The notes under the pieces were generated by a model. That model was not told the origin of the DNA. It saw only the letters and a list, made by a program, of their open reading frames with translations, and searched no databases. From contig CAJJWN010000022.1 in NCBI GenBank assembly GCA_905196835.1, positions 1-51,008 on the forward strand: 51,008 nt of DNA. Reading direction: 5' to 3'. How positions within the stretch are numbered: position 1 is the first letter of the stretch; the number at the start of each line of letters is the position of its first letter. The stretch is from an uncultured Prevotella sp. (lineage in GTDB: Bacteria; Bacteroidota; Bacteroidia; Bacteroidales; Bacteroidaceae). Shown here one piece after another: positions 8,382-17,558 of this stretch. A program made the position numbers and the translations under genes.

Positions 8382-8530
8382 TTAAGAATTAAGAGTTAAG
8401 AATTAAGAGTTAAGAATTAAGAGTTAAGAATTAAGAGTTAAGAGTTAGGAATTAAGAATTAAGAAAATTACTTTTTATAATTTTATCCATCAAGGCATAT
8501 TTTCTTAACTCTTAATTCTTAACTCTTAAC
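8382..8530. repeat. Heptad-repeat hairpin element between araA and araB
   Basis: The left arm (8382-8466) is about a dozen tandem 7-bp units GAATTAA/GAGTTAA. After an AT-rich centre of about 37 bp, the right arm (8504-8530) carries the complementary units CTTAACT/CTTAATT. The arms could form a long A/T-rich stem in the mRNA. The centre is related to that of the element at 26811-26903 in reverse orientation: both have AAAA-TACTTTT at one end and CAAG-CATATTTT at the other. It sits directly before the araB start and may affect message processing or araB expression. No coding capacity is seen. Confidence 0.7.
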
Positions 8531-8540
8531 TAAAACAGAT

Positions 8541-10223
8541 ATGTTTATGAATAAATATGTAATCGGACTTGACTACGGCAGCGACTCGGCACGCGCCCTT
8601 GTCGTCAATGCCGGGACGGGAGAAATACTCGCTACAAGCGTAAAGTATTATCCCAGATGGAAGAAGGGATTGTATTGCAACCCCATGACAAACCAATGGC
8701 GTCAGCACCCGAAGGACTACCTTGAAGTGCTGGAAGCCACCGTTACCGACGCTTTGGGACAATGCGCAAAGGACATTGCCGAGAATGTTGTAGGCATAGC
8801 GTTCGACACTACCGGCTCAACTCCCGCCTTTACCGACGAGAGCGGCACTCCACTGGCTATGCTTCCCGAATTTGCAGAGAACCCTAACGCAATGTTCGTC
8901 CTGTGGAAAGACCACACGGCTATCAAGGAAGCTGAAGAGATTAACGCCGCTTGCGCAAAGTCAGATGTAAACTACATCAAATACGAAGGCGGCATATACT
9001 CGGCCGAATGGTATTGGGCTAAGGCACTGCACATACTCCGCGAAGACCCGGAAGTGGCGAAGAAGGCGTATTCCATAGTGGAATATTGCGAATGGTTGCC
9101 GGCTGTGCTTACCGGAGTGACATCGGCCAAGGACATCGTGCGCAGCCGCTGCGCCTGCGGCCACAAGGCAATGTGGCACAAAGACTGGAACGGACTGCCG
9201 CCCGAGGAGTTTCTTACGTCCATTGACCCAAAACTGGCAGGCTTCCGCGACAGGCTCTTCACTGAAACGGAGACGGCAGACAAACCCGTAGGCCACCTCT
9301 GCAAGGAATGGGCCGACAGGCTCGGTTTGAGCGAGAACGTGGTCGTTGCCGGTGGCGCTTACGACTGCCACATGGGTGCCGTAGGCGCAGGCGTTACGCC
9401 GCACACACTGGTACGTGTAATAGGAACATCCACATGCGACGTCATGGTAGCGTCATACGAGGAAATTGGCGACAAGTGTATCAAAGGCATATGCGGCCAG
9501 GTAGACGGCAGCGTAATCCCCGGCATGGTAGGCCTTGAGGCCGGCCAGTCAAGCTTTGGCGACGTGTACGCGATGTTCAGGCGCATACTTGAATTCCCCG
9601 TGCGCAACATCCTGCCCCAGGTCGTAGGCGACAAGCTGCCCAAAGAAGAGGTTGACAAGATGGTTGAAGACACGTGCGACAAAATCATAGTCCGCCTTAC
9701 GGAAGAAGCCGAGAAGATACCCGTAAGCGAAAGCACTATGATAGCGACCGACTGGATTAACGGCCGCCGTACGCCTGACGCCAACCAGCTGCTTAAAGGC
9801 ACGGTTGCAGGCTTCACGCTCGGGTCTACAGCGCCGCAAGTGTTCCGCGCATTGGTAGAGGCTACGGCGTATGGCACAAAGGCTATAGTTGACCGATTCG
9901 AGAACGAAGGCGTAGTAATTGACAATGTTATCGGCATCGGCGGCATAGCGTTGAAGTCGCCGTTCGTGATGCAGACCATGTGCGATGTAATCAACAAGCC
10001 AATCAAGGTATGCAACACCGACCAGGCCTGCGCCCTCGGAGCAGCCATGTTCGCGGCTACGGCGGCCGGAGTATACGGCAAGGTTGAAGACGCAATAGCC
10101 AACATGAACAGCGGCTTCTCGAAAGAATACAAGCCAAATCCCGACAAGGTAAAGGCTTATGCCGAGCTTTACAAGAACTATCTGAAACTTGGAGAGTTCA
10201 CCGAAAAAGAATTGTTTAATTGA
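8541..10223 (+). CDS. araB: L-ribulokinase
   Basis: 560 aa FGGY-family kinase. It phosphorylates L-ribulose to L-ribulose 5-phosphate. The N-terminal ATPase motif GLDYGSDSARALVVN, the metal-site region GIAFDTTGSTPAF, VGLEAGQSSFGDVYAMF, and the C-terminal phosphate and adenosine motifs GTVAGFTLGS and GIGGIALKSPFVMQ are in the expected order. The length matches bacterial AraB. ATG at 8541 gives MFMNKY; the second ATG at 8547 is an alternative. It ends the arabinose-specific operon, and tkt begins 538 bp later behind its own promoter. Confidence 0.95.
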   Translation: MFMNKYVIGLDYGSDSARALVVNAGTGEILATSVKYYPRWKKGLYCNPMTNQWRQHPKDYLEVLEATVTDALGQCAKDIAENVVGIAFDTTGSTPAFTDESGTPLAMLPEFAENPNAMFVLWKDHTAIKEAEEINAACAKSDVNYIKYEGGIYSAEWYWAKALHILREDPEVAKKAYSIVEYCEWLPAVLTGVTSAKDIVRSRCACGHKAMWHKDWNGLPPEEFLTSIDPKLAGFRDRLFTETETADKPVGHLCKEWADRLGLSENVVVAGGAYDCHMGAVGAGVTPHTLVRVIGTSTCDVMVASYEEIGDKCIKGICGQVDGSVIPGMVGLEAGQSSFGDVYAMFRRILEFPVRNILPQVVGDKLPKEEVDKMVEDTCDKIIVRLTEEAEKIPVSESTMIATDWINGRRTPDANQLLKGTVAGFTLGSTAPQVFRALVEATAYGTKAIVDRFENEGVVIDNVIGIGGIALKSPFVMQTMCDVINKPIKVCNTDQACALGAAMFAATAAGVYGKVEDAIANMNSGFSKEYKPNPDKVKAYAELYKNYLKLGEFTEKELFN

Positions 10224-10282
10224 CCGATAGGCCGTCAATATTAGCCTGACAGGTTGTCACAAGCCAATAGCTGCAGGCTAAA

Positions 10283-10378
10283 ACATGGCTAAACGTAATG
10301 TCAAAGGCCGTCTTTCATGTTGCGAAAGACGGCCTTTGGCGTTGTTAAAGACCGCCTTCTACCAACACATCAGCCGTA
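10283..10378. repeat. 22-bp-period dyad array, five units, between araB and tkt
   Basis: Unit centres fall at 10285, 10307, 10329, 10351 and 10373, exactly 22 bp apart. The second and third units form a perfect 14-bp inverted repeat (10303-10316 with 10324-10337) around a 7-nt loop. The hairpin lies 80 bp after araB but has no T run, so it is not a typical terminator. The remainder of the 538-bp gap (10379-10654) shows no ORF or further clear array, only the tkt promoter at its end. Confidence 0.65.
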
Positions 10379-10654
10379 TATGCTCAATCTGCTGACTATC
10401 AATATGTTACGAAAACACGCGCAACGATGCACTGACTGACAACATGTCAGCATCCTGTTTATGACGAAATGCCATGGAAAAATACACTTTTAAAACTGTA
10501 CTTAACATGCTGCTGATGACATACGGCAATGCACAATATCCGGCATGGCATATTAAAAATCCACCATGATGAAACTTTTAAAAACAGAAATGAAACAGAA
10601 TTTAATGCCATGTCAAAGCATTTGAACTTTTGGACGTTTTAAAGCGCCATTTCT

Positions 10655-10685
10655 TTTGTATTTAACACAAAATTCTTTATCTTTG
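10655..10685 (+). promoter_or_regulatory. Promoter of tkt-rpiB
   Basis: TTTG at 10655-10658, 19 bp, then TATCTTTG at 10678-10685: an exact Bacteroidetes -33/-7 pair. The leader to the tkt start is about 70 nt and contains a short CCGG/CCGG hairpin near 10703. This suggests that tkt-rpiB can be transcribed independently of the arabinose operon. Confidence 0.7.
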
Positions 10686-10761
10686 TACCTGACAAGCAAA
10701 TTCCGGCAGAATACCGGACAGATGATAACCTGTACACTAACGTTTAATACTATTTATATCA

Positions 10762-12780
10762 ATGAACGACAAAACTTTAATGAACAAAGCAGCCGACAAC
10801 ATCCGCATACTGGCTGCGTCAATGGTTGAAAAAGCTAACTCGGGACACCCCGGCGGCGCCATGGGTGGTGCTGATTTCATCAATGTGCTTTTCTCTGAAT
10901 TCTTAGTCTATGACCCCGAAAACCCGTCGTGGACTGGCCGTGACCGCTTCTATCTCGACCCGGGACACATGTCGCCCATGCTTTACAGCGCGCTTTGCCT
11001 GCAAGGCAAGTTTACACTTGACGAGTTGGCAGAGTTCCGCCAGTGGGGCTCACCTACTCCGGGTCATCCCGAGCGCGATATAGAAAGAGGTATAGAGAAC
11101 ACGTCTGGTCCGCTGGGACAAGGCCATACGTTCGCGGCAGGAGCAGCCGTGGCAGAGAAATTCCTTGAAGCGCGCCTCGGCAAGGAAGTAATGCAGCACA
11201 AAATCTATGCCTACATTTCAGACGGAGGCGTGGAGGAAGAGATTTCACAAGGCACCGGGCGCATAGCCGGCATACTCGGCCTAAACAACCTCATAATGTT
11301 CTATGACTCCAACGACATACAGCTCTCCACGGAGTGCAACGCCGTAATGGACGAGGACACAGAGGCCAAATACAAGGCTTGGGGATGGAACGTCATCAAG
11401 ATTAACGGTAACGATGCCGACGAGATACGCGCCGCCTTGACCGCTGCGCAGAAGGAAGAGCACCGCCCCACCCTCATCATCGGCAAGACCGTAATGGGCA
11501 AAGGCGCGCTCAAGGATGACGGCACAAGCTATGAGCACAGCATCAAGACACACGGTGCTCCGCTTGGCGGCAACGCATACGTGAACACCATAAAGAATCT
11601 CGGAGGCGACCCTGAAAACCCGTTCCAGATATTCCCCGAAGTAAAAGAACTTTATGCAAAGCGTGCCGAGGAATTGAAGAAGATTGTGGCTGAACGTCGC
11701 GCAGAGGAAGAGAAATGGGCAAAAGCCAATCCGGAAAAAGCCGCACAGATGAAGGAATGGTTTAGCGGCAACGCTCCCAAGGTAGACTGGAGCGTGCTTG
11801 TACAGAAGGAAGGCTCTGCAACACGCGCCGCTTCGGCCGCCTGCCTCGGTGTACTGGCAGAACAGGTGCCAAACATGATATGCGCATCAGCCGACCTTTC
11901 AAACAGCGACAAGACTGACGGCTTCCTGAAAAAGACGACCTCTTTGACGAAAGACGACTTCACCGGAGCATTCTTCCAGGCAGGAGTGAGCGAGCTTACA
12001 ATGGCCTGCATGTGTATCGGAATGTATCTGCACGGCGGCGTCATCCCGGCTTGCGGCACGTTCTTCGTATTCTCCGACTACATGAAGCCTGCCGTACGTA
12101 TGGCCGCATTGATGGAAGTGCCAATCAAGTTCATATGGACTCATGACGCGTTCCGCGTGGGCGAAGACGGTCCTACACACGAACCCGTAGAGCAGGAAGC
12201 ACAAATCCGACTGATGGAAAAGCTCAAGAACCATCATGGAAAGGACAGCGTACGCGTGTTCCGTCCTGCCGATGCTGACGAGACTACGGTATGCTGGGCA
12301 ATGGCAATGGAGAACACCGAAACGCCTACCGCCCTCGTCTTCTCGCGCCAAAACATTGCAAAATTGCCGGCCGGAAACGATTATGAGCAGGCGCGCAAGG
12401 GTGCTTACATCGTGGCAGGGTCTGACGAAAAGTTTGACGTGATATTGCTTGCTGACGGTTCAGAAGTGTCAACTCTTGTTGCCGGAGCAGAGCTTTTGCG
12501 TAAGGACGGAATAAAAATACGCATCGTAAGCGTACCGAGCGAAGGCCTTTTCCGCAGCCAAAGCAAAGAGTATCAGGAAAGCATACTGCCAACAGGCGCA
12601 AAGATTTTCGGTATGACCGCAGGTCTGCCCGTGACGCTTGAAGGACTTGTAGGCGCAAACGGAAAGGTATTCGGAATGCAGAGCTTCGGTTTCTCGGCAC
12701 CTTACAAGGTTTTGGACGAGAAGCTCGGATATACCGCCGAGAACGTATACAAACAAGTTAAAGCATTTATGGAGGATTAA
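10762..12780 (+). CDS. tkt: Transketolase
   Basis: 672 aa, full length and single-chain. It moves two-carbon units between pentose-, tetrose- and hexose-phosphates with thiamine diphosphate. Visible motifs are KANSGHPGGAMGGADF near residue 24, GPLGQGHTFAAGAA, and the cofactor-binding stretch SDGGVEEEISQGTGRIAG...MFYDSNDIQ, which carries SDG in place of the common GDG. The central pyrimidine domain has the THDAFRVGEDGPTHEPVEQ signature. It ends 3 bp before rpiB. Downstream of araBAD its job is to feed xylulose 5-phosphate into glycolysis, though it also serves general pentose-phosphate metabolism. Confidence 0.96.
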   Translation: MNDKTLMNKAADNIRILAASMVEKANSGHPGGAMGGADFINVLFSEFLVYDPENPSWTGRDRFYLDPGHMSPMLYSALCLQGKFTLDELAEFRQWGSPTPGHPERDIERGIENTSGPLGQGHTFAAGAAVAEKFLEARLGKEVMQHKIYAYISDGGVEEEISQGTGRIAGILGLNNLIMFYDSNDIQLSTECNAVMDEDTEAKYKAWGWNVIKINGNDADEIRAALTAAQKEEHRPTLIIGKTVMGKGALKDDGTSYEHSIKTHGAPLGGNAYVNTIKNLGGDPENPFQIFPEVKELYAKRAEELKKIVAERRAEEEKWAKANPEKAAQMKEWFSGNAPKVDWSVLVQKEGSATRAASAACLGVLAEQVPNMICASADLSNSDKTDGFLKKTTSLTKDDFTGAFFQAGVSELTMACMCIGMYLHGGVIPACGTFFVFSDYMKPAVRMAALMEVPIKFIWTHDAFRVGEDGPTHEPVEQEAQIRLMEKLKNHHGKDSVRVFRPADADETTVCWAMAMENTETPTALVFSRQNIAKLPAGNDYEQARKGAYIVAGSDEKFDVILLADGSEVSTLVAGAELLRKDGIKIRIVSVPSEGLFRSQSKEYQESILPTGAKIFGMTAGLPVTLEGLVGANGKVFGMQSFGFSAPYKVLDEKLGYTAENVYKQVKAFMED

Positions 12781-12783
12781 GCC

Positions 12784-13224
12784 ATGGACATTAAAACCGT
12801 CGGAATAGCTTGCGACCACGCAGGCTTTCCGCTAAAGAAGTTTGTAGTGCAGTATCTTGAAGAGCACGGTTATCCGTATAAAGATTACGGCACGTACAGC
12901 GACATGAGTTGTGACTATCCCGACTTTGGGCACGCCTTGGCCGAAGGAATTGAGAGTGGAGAGGTCTATCCGGGTATAGGCATCTGCGGAAGCGGTGAAG
13001 GCATGGCCATAACACTTAACAAGCATCAGGGTGTAAGGGCTGGTCTCGTATGGTGTCCTGAAATTAGCGAGCTAATCCGCCAGCACAATGACGCCAATGT
13101 TATAGTCCTGCCTGGACGCTTCATTGACAACAAGACTGCGGAGAAAATACTCGACATATTCTTCAAGACATCTTTTGAAGGTGGCCGTCATCAACGCCGT
13201 GTTGAAAAGATACCTGTAAAATAA
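12784..13224 (+). CDS. rpiB: Ribose-5-phosphate isomerase B
   Basis: 146 aa LacA/RpiB family. It interconverts ribulose 5-phosphate and ribose 5-phosphate, supplying the second transketolase substrate. Seen motifs are IACDHAGFPLKK at the start, DYGTYSDMSCDYPDF, the active-site segment GIGICGSGEGMAITLNKHQGVRAG and NDANVIVLPGRFI. The start is 3 bp after the tkt stop, so the two are translated from one message. It ends at the bidirectional terminator shared with pyk. Confidence 0.94.
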   Translation: MDIKTVGIACDHAGFPLKKFVVQYLEEHGYPYKDYGTYSDMSCDYPDFGHALAEGIESGEVYPGIGICGSGEGMAITLNKHQGVRAGLVWCPEISELIRQHNDANVIVLPGRFIDNKTAEKILDIFFKTSFEGGRHQRRVEKIPVK

Positions 13225-13238
13225 AGGCTGTGAAGATA

Positions 13239-13270
13239 AAAAATGCCGCATCGAATGATGCGGCATTTTT
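13239..13270. terminator. Bidirectional terminator between rpiB and pyk
   Basis: A perfect 14-bp stem (AAAAATGCCGCATC at 13239-13252 with its complement at 13257-13270) and a 4-nt loop. It has A and T runs at the two ends, so it can act as an intrinsic terminator on both strands of the convergent genes. Confidence 0.85.
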
Positions 13271-13288
13271 ATTTAATGACTTACCGTT

Positions 13289-14734
13289 TTATCTATAGGT
13301 ATTCGGCAGATGAAATTCATATGTACGGTTGAATACATCGCACACCTTGTTTATTTCAAGGAAAGTAGTGCCTCCTCCCTTGCCGAAGCTTCCACTTAGA
13401 TAAGCTATTTTGTCATCCATGCAGATGTAACCTTTCTGGCGTAACATACGCAATGCGGCAAGGAATTGTTGCTGCGGCCCTATTTGTTCGTGTTGCGCTA
13501 CGGGTATGACACCATAACTCAAGGCAAGCCAACGTTGCACTTTCTCCTTATAACATATTGCAAGCACAGGGTTCGGACCACGGAACGCCGCCAAGTTTCT
13601 GGCCGTGCGTCCTGTCTTGCTGTCAGTAATGATACCTTTCACTCCAAGCAATTCGGTCGCTTCAATGGCGTTTCGCGCCAAAAACTCCGTTACATCGCAA
13701 TTATCACTTATATGGAAGTCGAAGTCGTGCTCATACATTTTGTCCTGTTCGGCTTGTTCAGCGATTGAAGCCATCGTCTTGACGGCTTCAACCGGATACT
13801 TGCCGCTTGCCGTTTCACCGCTCAACATAAGCGCATCTGTCCGGTAATATATCGCATTTGCAATGTCTGTAACCTCCGCACGTGTCGGCCTCGGGTTGCT
13901 TATCATAGTGTGAAGCATCTGTGTCGCCACGATGACCGGCTTCTTCGCAAGGCGGCATTTGCGTATAATCATACGCTGAATACCAGGAATTTTCTCTATC
14001 GGGACCTCTATTCCGAGGTCGCCTCGCGCTATCATGATGCCGTATGATGCCTCTATGATTTCATCGATGTTGTCAACACCTTCCTGATTTTCAATCTTCG
14101 AAATTATCTTTATATCGCTCCCGTGTTCATCCAAAATCTTTTGGACGGCTAAAACGTCTTCCTTACTACGCACGAACGAATGGGCAATGAAGTCAATGTC
14201 TTCTTCGATTGCAAGCAGAATGTTGCTCTTGTCCTTCTCTGTCAATGCCGGCAGGTCTATATGAACACCAGGAACGTTGACACTTTTACGAGAGCCTAAC
14301 ACTCCGTCGTTTTGCACCTGCGCTACGACAGCCGGCCCGTTGATGCCGATAACCTTCATGTCGATTGCTCCATCGTCAAACAGGATGTCGTCACCAACAT
14401 GTACGTCGTTGGCAAAGTTTTCGTAAGACAGGTTAAGAATGTCATGTTCGGTTTTCATCTCCGGACGTCCGAAAATCTTTACTACATCACCAGTCTTGTA
14501 CTCTATCGGAGCATCATTACCGGTGGTACGCACTTCCGGTCCTTTCGTATCTATCAGTATTCCAATATGCTTACTTACTGCACGCGTATTCCTTATTATC
14601 ATCCTGATGCCATCTGGAGAAGCATGTGCCGTGTTCATTCTCACAACGTTCACTCCTGCGTCAAACAACTGGCGGATGAAATCAACGTCACATCTCCTGT
14701 CACTTATCGAAGCTACAATCTTTGTCTGTTTCAT
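13289..14734 (-). CDS. pyk: Pyruvate kinase
   Basis: 481 aa. It transfers phosphate from PEP to ADP. The barrel starts KIVASISDRRCDVDFI; the substrate and metal motifs are visible: NVVRMNTAHAS, IGILIDTKGPEVRT, IISKIENQEGVDNIDEI with the catalytic lysine, and MIARGDLGIEVPIEKIPGIQ. The C-terminal allosteric domain is complete and ends in a short GGGTTFLEI stretch. It has its own promoter upstream. The window also encodes PPDK, which catalyses a related PEP/pyruvate reaction with PPi. Confidence 0.96.
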   Translation of the reverse strand: MKQTKIVASISDRRCDVDFIRQLFDAGVNVVRMNTAHASPDGIRMIIRNTRAVSKHIGILIDTKGPEVRTTGNDAPIEYKTGDVVKIFGRPEMKTEHDILNLSYENFANDVHVGDDILFDDGAIDMKVIGINGPAVVAQVQNDGVLGSRKSVNVPGVHIDLPALTEKDKSNILLAIEEDIDFIAHSFVRSKEDVLAVQKILDEHGSDIKIISKIENQEGVDNIDEIIEASYGIMIARGDLGIEVPIEKIPGIQRMIIRKCRLAKKPVIVATQMLHTMISNPRPTRAEVTDIANAIYYRTDALMLSGETASGKYPVEAVKTMASIAEQAEQDKMYEHDFDFHISDNCDVTEFLARNAIEATELLGVKGIITDSKTGRTARNLAAFRGPNPVLAICYKEKVQRWLALSYGVIPVAQHEQIGPQQQFLAALRMLRQKGYICMDDKIAYLSGSFGKGGGTTFLEINKVCDVFNRTYEFHLPNTYR

Positions 14735-14769
14735 CTTATAAGTTTACTCGATTTGTTTTAAATTTGTTG

Positions 14770-14801
14770 CAAAATTACTAAACATATTCTATAAATGCAA
14801 A
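14770..14801 (-). promoter_or_regulatory. Promoter of pyk
   Basis: On the minus strand TTTG (14801-14798), 20 bp, then TAATTTTG (14777-14770), 36 bp before the start codon. It fits the Bacteroidetes consensus. Confidence 0.55.
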
Positions 14802-14821
14802 CCATCGTAATTAAAATAGCG

Positions 14822-15898
14822 CTAATCTTTAAAGTCAAGTTCACCTTCAACCCACTCACTACGCTTTTGAATGTCAAGCGGATTTGAAACTGACAGTCCA
14901 ATAAGCCTTATCGGTTTGGAATTGTAACCAACTTGAGACATAAGCCGTTTTGCCATAGGCAGTATATCGCATTTGTCTTTAAGCTGTTTTTCGCACGTAA
15001 GGCTTCTCGTTATTTGTGTAAAGTCATGAAACTTAACTTTCAACGTAAGCGTGCAGCCATAAAAGCGGCTCTTATCCAATCTGCGTACAAGTTCGTTCAC
15101 CATATGATAAAGCTCAATGATTATGGCAGACTTCTTGTTGATATCTTCAAGAAAAGTCTGTTCGCAACCTACTGACTTCCGTTGCCTTACCGGCTCAACC
15201 ACTCGGTTGTCTTCTCCACGTGCGAAGTTATAATATATTTCACCGGCTTTTCCAAATACTTCCGTCAAGTGCCCCAGCGAGCATTGGCGTAACTGCATAC
15301 CGTTGAATATTCCCATCCGATGCATCGTTTGAGCCGTTTTCGGGCCTACTCCCCAAAACTTTTCTATTGGTAATGCCGCAATAAAACTGTCAGCCTGCTC
15401 TTTCGAGATAGAAAACATACCATCAGGCTTGTTATAATCAGATGCTATTTTCGCCAAAAACTTATTATATGAAACACCTGCCGATGCCGTCAGACCAAGT
15501 TCTTCGCGTATGCTTTTACGTATTTCCCTGGCAATATCTTCAGCAGAAAGGCCACTGTCACAACATGTAACATCAAGGAAAGCCTCGTCTATTGAAAGAG
15601 GCTCTATCGTGTCTGTGTAACGCATAAATATCTCATGCACCTGCAACGATACTTCCTTGTAATGCCTGTGGTCTGACGAAACGACTATCAGCTGCGGACA
15701 AAGCCGCTTGGCCTTAGACATCGCCATGGCAGAATGCACACCAAACTTTCGCGCCTCATAACTCGCCGTAGACACTACGCCTCGAGGTCCGTCAAAGCCG
15801 ACAGCCACAGGTTTGCCGCGCAGTTCCGGCTTGTCTCGCTGCTCAACTGACGCGAAAAAAGCATCCATGTCAATATGTATTATCTTGCGTTCAGGCAT
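14822..15898 (-). CDS. dinB: DNA polymerase IV (Y family)
   Basis: 358 aa, a normal DinB length. It is a low-fidelity translesion polymerase. Catalytic carboxylates lie in IIHIDMDAFFASVEQRD at the N-terminus and SIDEAFLDVTC near residue 105. The thumb has the helix-hairpin-helix FWGVGPKTAQTMHRMGI, and a little-finger domain follows. It starts 12 bp after the EamA transporter stop, so the two are probably co-transcribed. No LexA-like site was recognised. The C-terminus lacks an obvious QLxLF-type sliding-clamp peptide. Confidence 0.94.
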   Translation of the reverse strand: MPERKIIHIDMDAFFASVEQRDKPELRGKPVAVGFDGPRGVVSTASYEARKFGVHSAMAMSKAKRLCPQLIVVSSDHRHYKEVSLQVHEIFMRYTDTIEPLSIDEAFLDVTCCDSGLSAEDIAREIRKSIREELGLTASAGVSYNKFLAKIASDYNKPDGMFSISKEQADSFIAALPIEKFWGVGPKTAQTMHRMGIFNGMQLRQCSLGHLTEVFGKAGEIYYNFARGEDNRVVEPVRQRKSVGCEQTFLEDINKKSAIIIELYHMVNELVRRLDKSRFYGCTLTLKVKFHDFTQITRSLTCEKQLKDKCDILPMAKRLMSQVGYNSKPIRLIGLSVSNPLDIQKRSEWVEGELDFKD

Positions 15899-15910
15899 AC
15901 ATTAAAGACT

Positions 15911-16858
15911 TCATTTCCACCGCCAATGCTTCAACAGTACATGCCCGAAACGGCCTATTACCATCGTTATACGGTTGATTGAAACTGAATTGCCAAGTAC
16001 GATTAAAATTACAGCGGAAAGGATAAGCATTATGCCTATGGCCAAACGTGAAGTAAACTCTTCACCAAACAGTGTAACGCCCAATACAACAGCAGTTAAC
16101 GGCTCAAGAGCACCTATCACGGCCGTTGGTGTTGAACCTATCTCGTGAACGGCAATCACCATAAGCAAGAGCGATACGACAGTGGGAAATACGGCCAGTA
16201 TCGAAGCGTGTAACCACATGCTTGGAGTAGTCAGAATTTGTATTTCGGCTTCTTCGCCACCAAAAAACGAATATCCCAATATGAACAATACGCCGACCAA
16301 AAGCACATAAAACGTAAGTTTCACTGACGACATACGCAACGAAGACTTGTTGACTATAACTATGTACACAGCGTATGTAAGCGACGACAGCAGGACAAGC
16401 AACACGCCTGTGGTGTTCAGGACCTCTCCATCACCTCCGCGGTAAAGCAATACTATGCCTGTAAGAGAAAGCAATATGGAAAAAACCGTTACGGCCGTAA
16501 TGCGTTCCTTGAAAAACAGAGCCATCATAACGGCAACCATGACCGGATAGACAAACAACAAGGTACTCGCAACACCGGCATCCATATAATGAAAACTGGC
16601 GAAAAGAGTCAGTGACGATAGGACAAACAATACTCCCAAGGGGACTAAGACAACCGTTTCCCTCAATGTTATGGTAAAAGACTTACGATTAGCCAACATA
16701 AACAAGGCCAAGAATATAACCGCCAAACCGTAGCGGTAGAACAATACAGTGTTTGTATTTATACCATCAGCATATAGCGGCAATGCTCCAAGAGGATTCA
16801 TGCCGTAACTGACAGCCGCCCCTATTCCACACAAAATGCCCTTCAGTCTTGAGTCCAT
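15911..16858 (-). CDS. EamA/DMT family transporter
   Basis: 315 aa with ten predicted membrane helices arranged as two EamA repeats (residues about 5-140 and 150-290). The second repeat carries the typical EIGSTPTAVIGALEPLTAVVLGVTLFGE signature. Members of this family export or import small metabolites across the inner membrane; the substrate cannot be read from the sequence. It is the first gene of a probable two-gene operon with dinB. Its promoter lies just upstream, and a 22-bp-period array lies just beyond that. Confidence 0.85.
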   Translation of the reverse strand: MDSRLKGILCGIGAAVSYGMNPLGALPLYADGINTNTVLFYRYGLAVIFLALFMLANRKSFTITLRETVVLVPLGVLFVLSSLTLFASFHYMDAGVASTLLFVYPVMVAVMMALFFKERITAVTVFSILLSLTGIVLLYRGGDGEVLNTTGVLLVLLSSLTYAVYIVIVNKSSLRMSSVKLTFYVLLVGVLFILGYSFFGGEEAEIQILTTPSMWLHASILAVFPTVVSLLLMVIAVHEIGSTPTAVIGALEPLTAVVLGVTLFGEEFTSRLAIGIMLILSAVILIVLGNSVSINRITMVIGRFGHVLLKHWRWK

Positions 16859-16899
16859 AAATCCTTATTCTAATTCAAACGATTGAAACATCAAGCGTG

Positions 16900-16930
16900 C
16901 AAAAGTACGAATTTTAATTATAACATGAAA
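16900..16930 (-). promoter_or_regulatory. Promoter of the EamA-dinB operon
   Basis: The minus-strand -7 box TACTTTTG (16907-16900) is a perfect match. The -33 position, 19 bp further upstream, reads TTTC (16930-16927), one mismatch. Confidence 0.45.
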
Positions 16931-16965
16931 CCTTTATGTCTGTAAAATGAATTTTACACTGTTCT

Positions 16966-17046
16966 GAAAGGCCGTCTTTCGCCTAGCAAATGACGGCTAA
17001 TCACACGATAAAAGGCCGCATTTTGGAATGTAAAATGCGGCCTTTT
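16966..17046. repeat. 22-bp-period dyad array, four units, upstream of EamA
   Basis: Centres at 16971, 16993, 17015 and 17037, exactly 22 bp apart. The last two units form a perfect 15-bp inverted repeat, AAAAGGCCGCATTTT at 17010-17024 with its complement at 17032-17046, around 7 nt. The core here is GGCCGC rather than GGCCGT, with compensating changes on both sides. The array begins about 36 bp upstream of the EamA promoter and also follows the 17111 region of the opposite operon's 3' end. Confidence 0.62.
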
Positions 17047-17110
17047 GCCTATTGGTTGAAATCTGCATCTAAATTACCGGAATAAAAACAACCGTACTGC
17101 CGATATGCGG

Positions 17111-17557
17111 CTATTGTTTCTTCCTACGGTTCTTTCCCGCAGCCCGTTTGAATATCTGCCTGTGAAACCGGTCTTCGGCATTTAGCACATCATACACCTT
17201 TTTCGCAGGAAGTATCTGCATGAATTTGTTATGATATGACTTTTGTATCTCCTTAATCTCGATTTCAAATTCGTCACGCATCTTGATGTTCTTCTTACAG
17301 TCGGCATCTGTCACCGGCTTTATACGTTTCAGGCTTTTCATTTCCTTGTGTACAGAGCGTTGCTTGCGCCGCATTTCCCGGTAAACAGGGAAAAAGCGTG
17401 AAGCTTCTTGCTGGGTAAGGCAGGCTTTGCGAGTTATATATTGTTCAAGTTCCGCTTGGAAACGTTCCGGCGTAAAGCCCTGGCCCCTGTTTTGTGCATT
17501 CATAACTGAAGCAACAAGCACTAATGATAAGATAAGAAAAAAACGTCTCATGTTCAT
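17111..17557 (-). CDS. Small periplasmic CpxP/Spy-like protein of a sigma-factor operon
   Basis: 149 aa from ATG at 17557 (MNMRRFF); a longer frame would start inside the preceding gene. A signal peptide (to about MNAQ) is followed by a helical, highly charged protein, with FTPERFQAELEQYITRKACLTQQEASRFFPVYREMRRKQRSVHKEM resembling the helical Spy/CpxP-type proteins that follow ECF sigma genes in Bacteroidetes. A very basic tail (KNRRKKQ) ends it. It starts 1 bp after the stop of the anti-sigma-like gene. A sensory or chaperone role in the envelope is inferred from context only. Confidence 0.6.
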   Translation of the reverse strand: MNMRRFFLILSLVLVASVMNAQNRGQGFTPERFQAELEQYITRKACLTQQEASRFFPVYREMRRKQRSVHKEMKSLKRIKPVTDADCKKNIKMRDEFEIEIKEIQKSYHNKFMQILPAKKVYDVLNAEDRFHRQIFKRAAGKNRRKKQ

Positions 17558-17558
17558 A

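Noticed and set aside
10303..10337. Rho-independent terminator after araB
   Set aside because: The 14-bp stem is strong but no T run follows, and it is one pair within a 22-bp array that also occurs far from gene ends.
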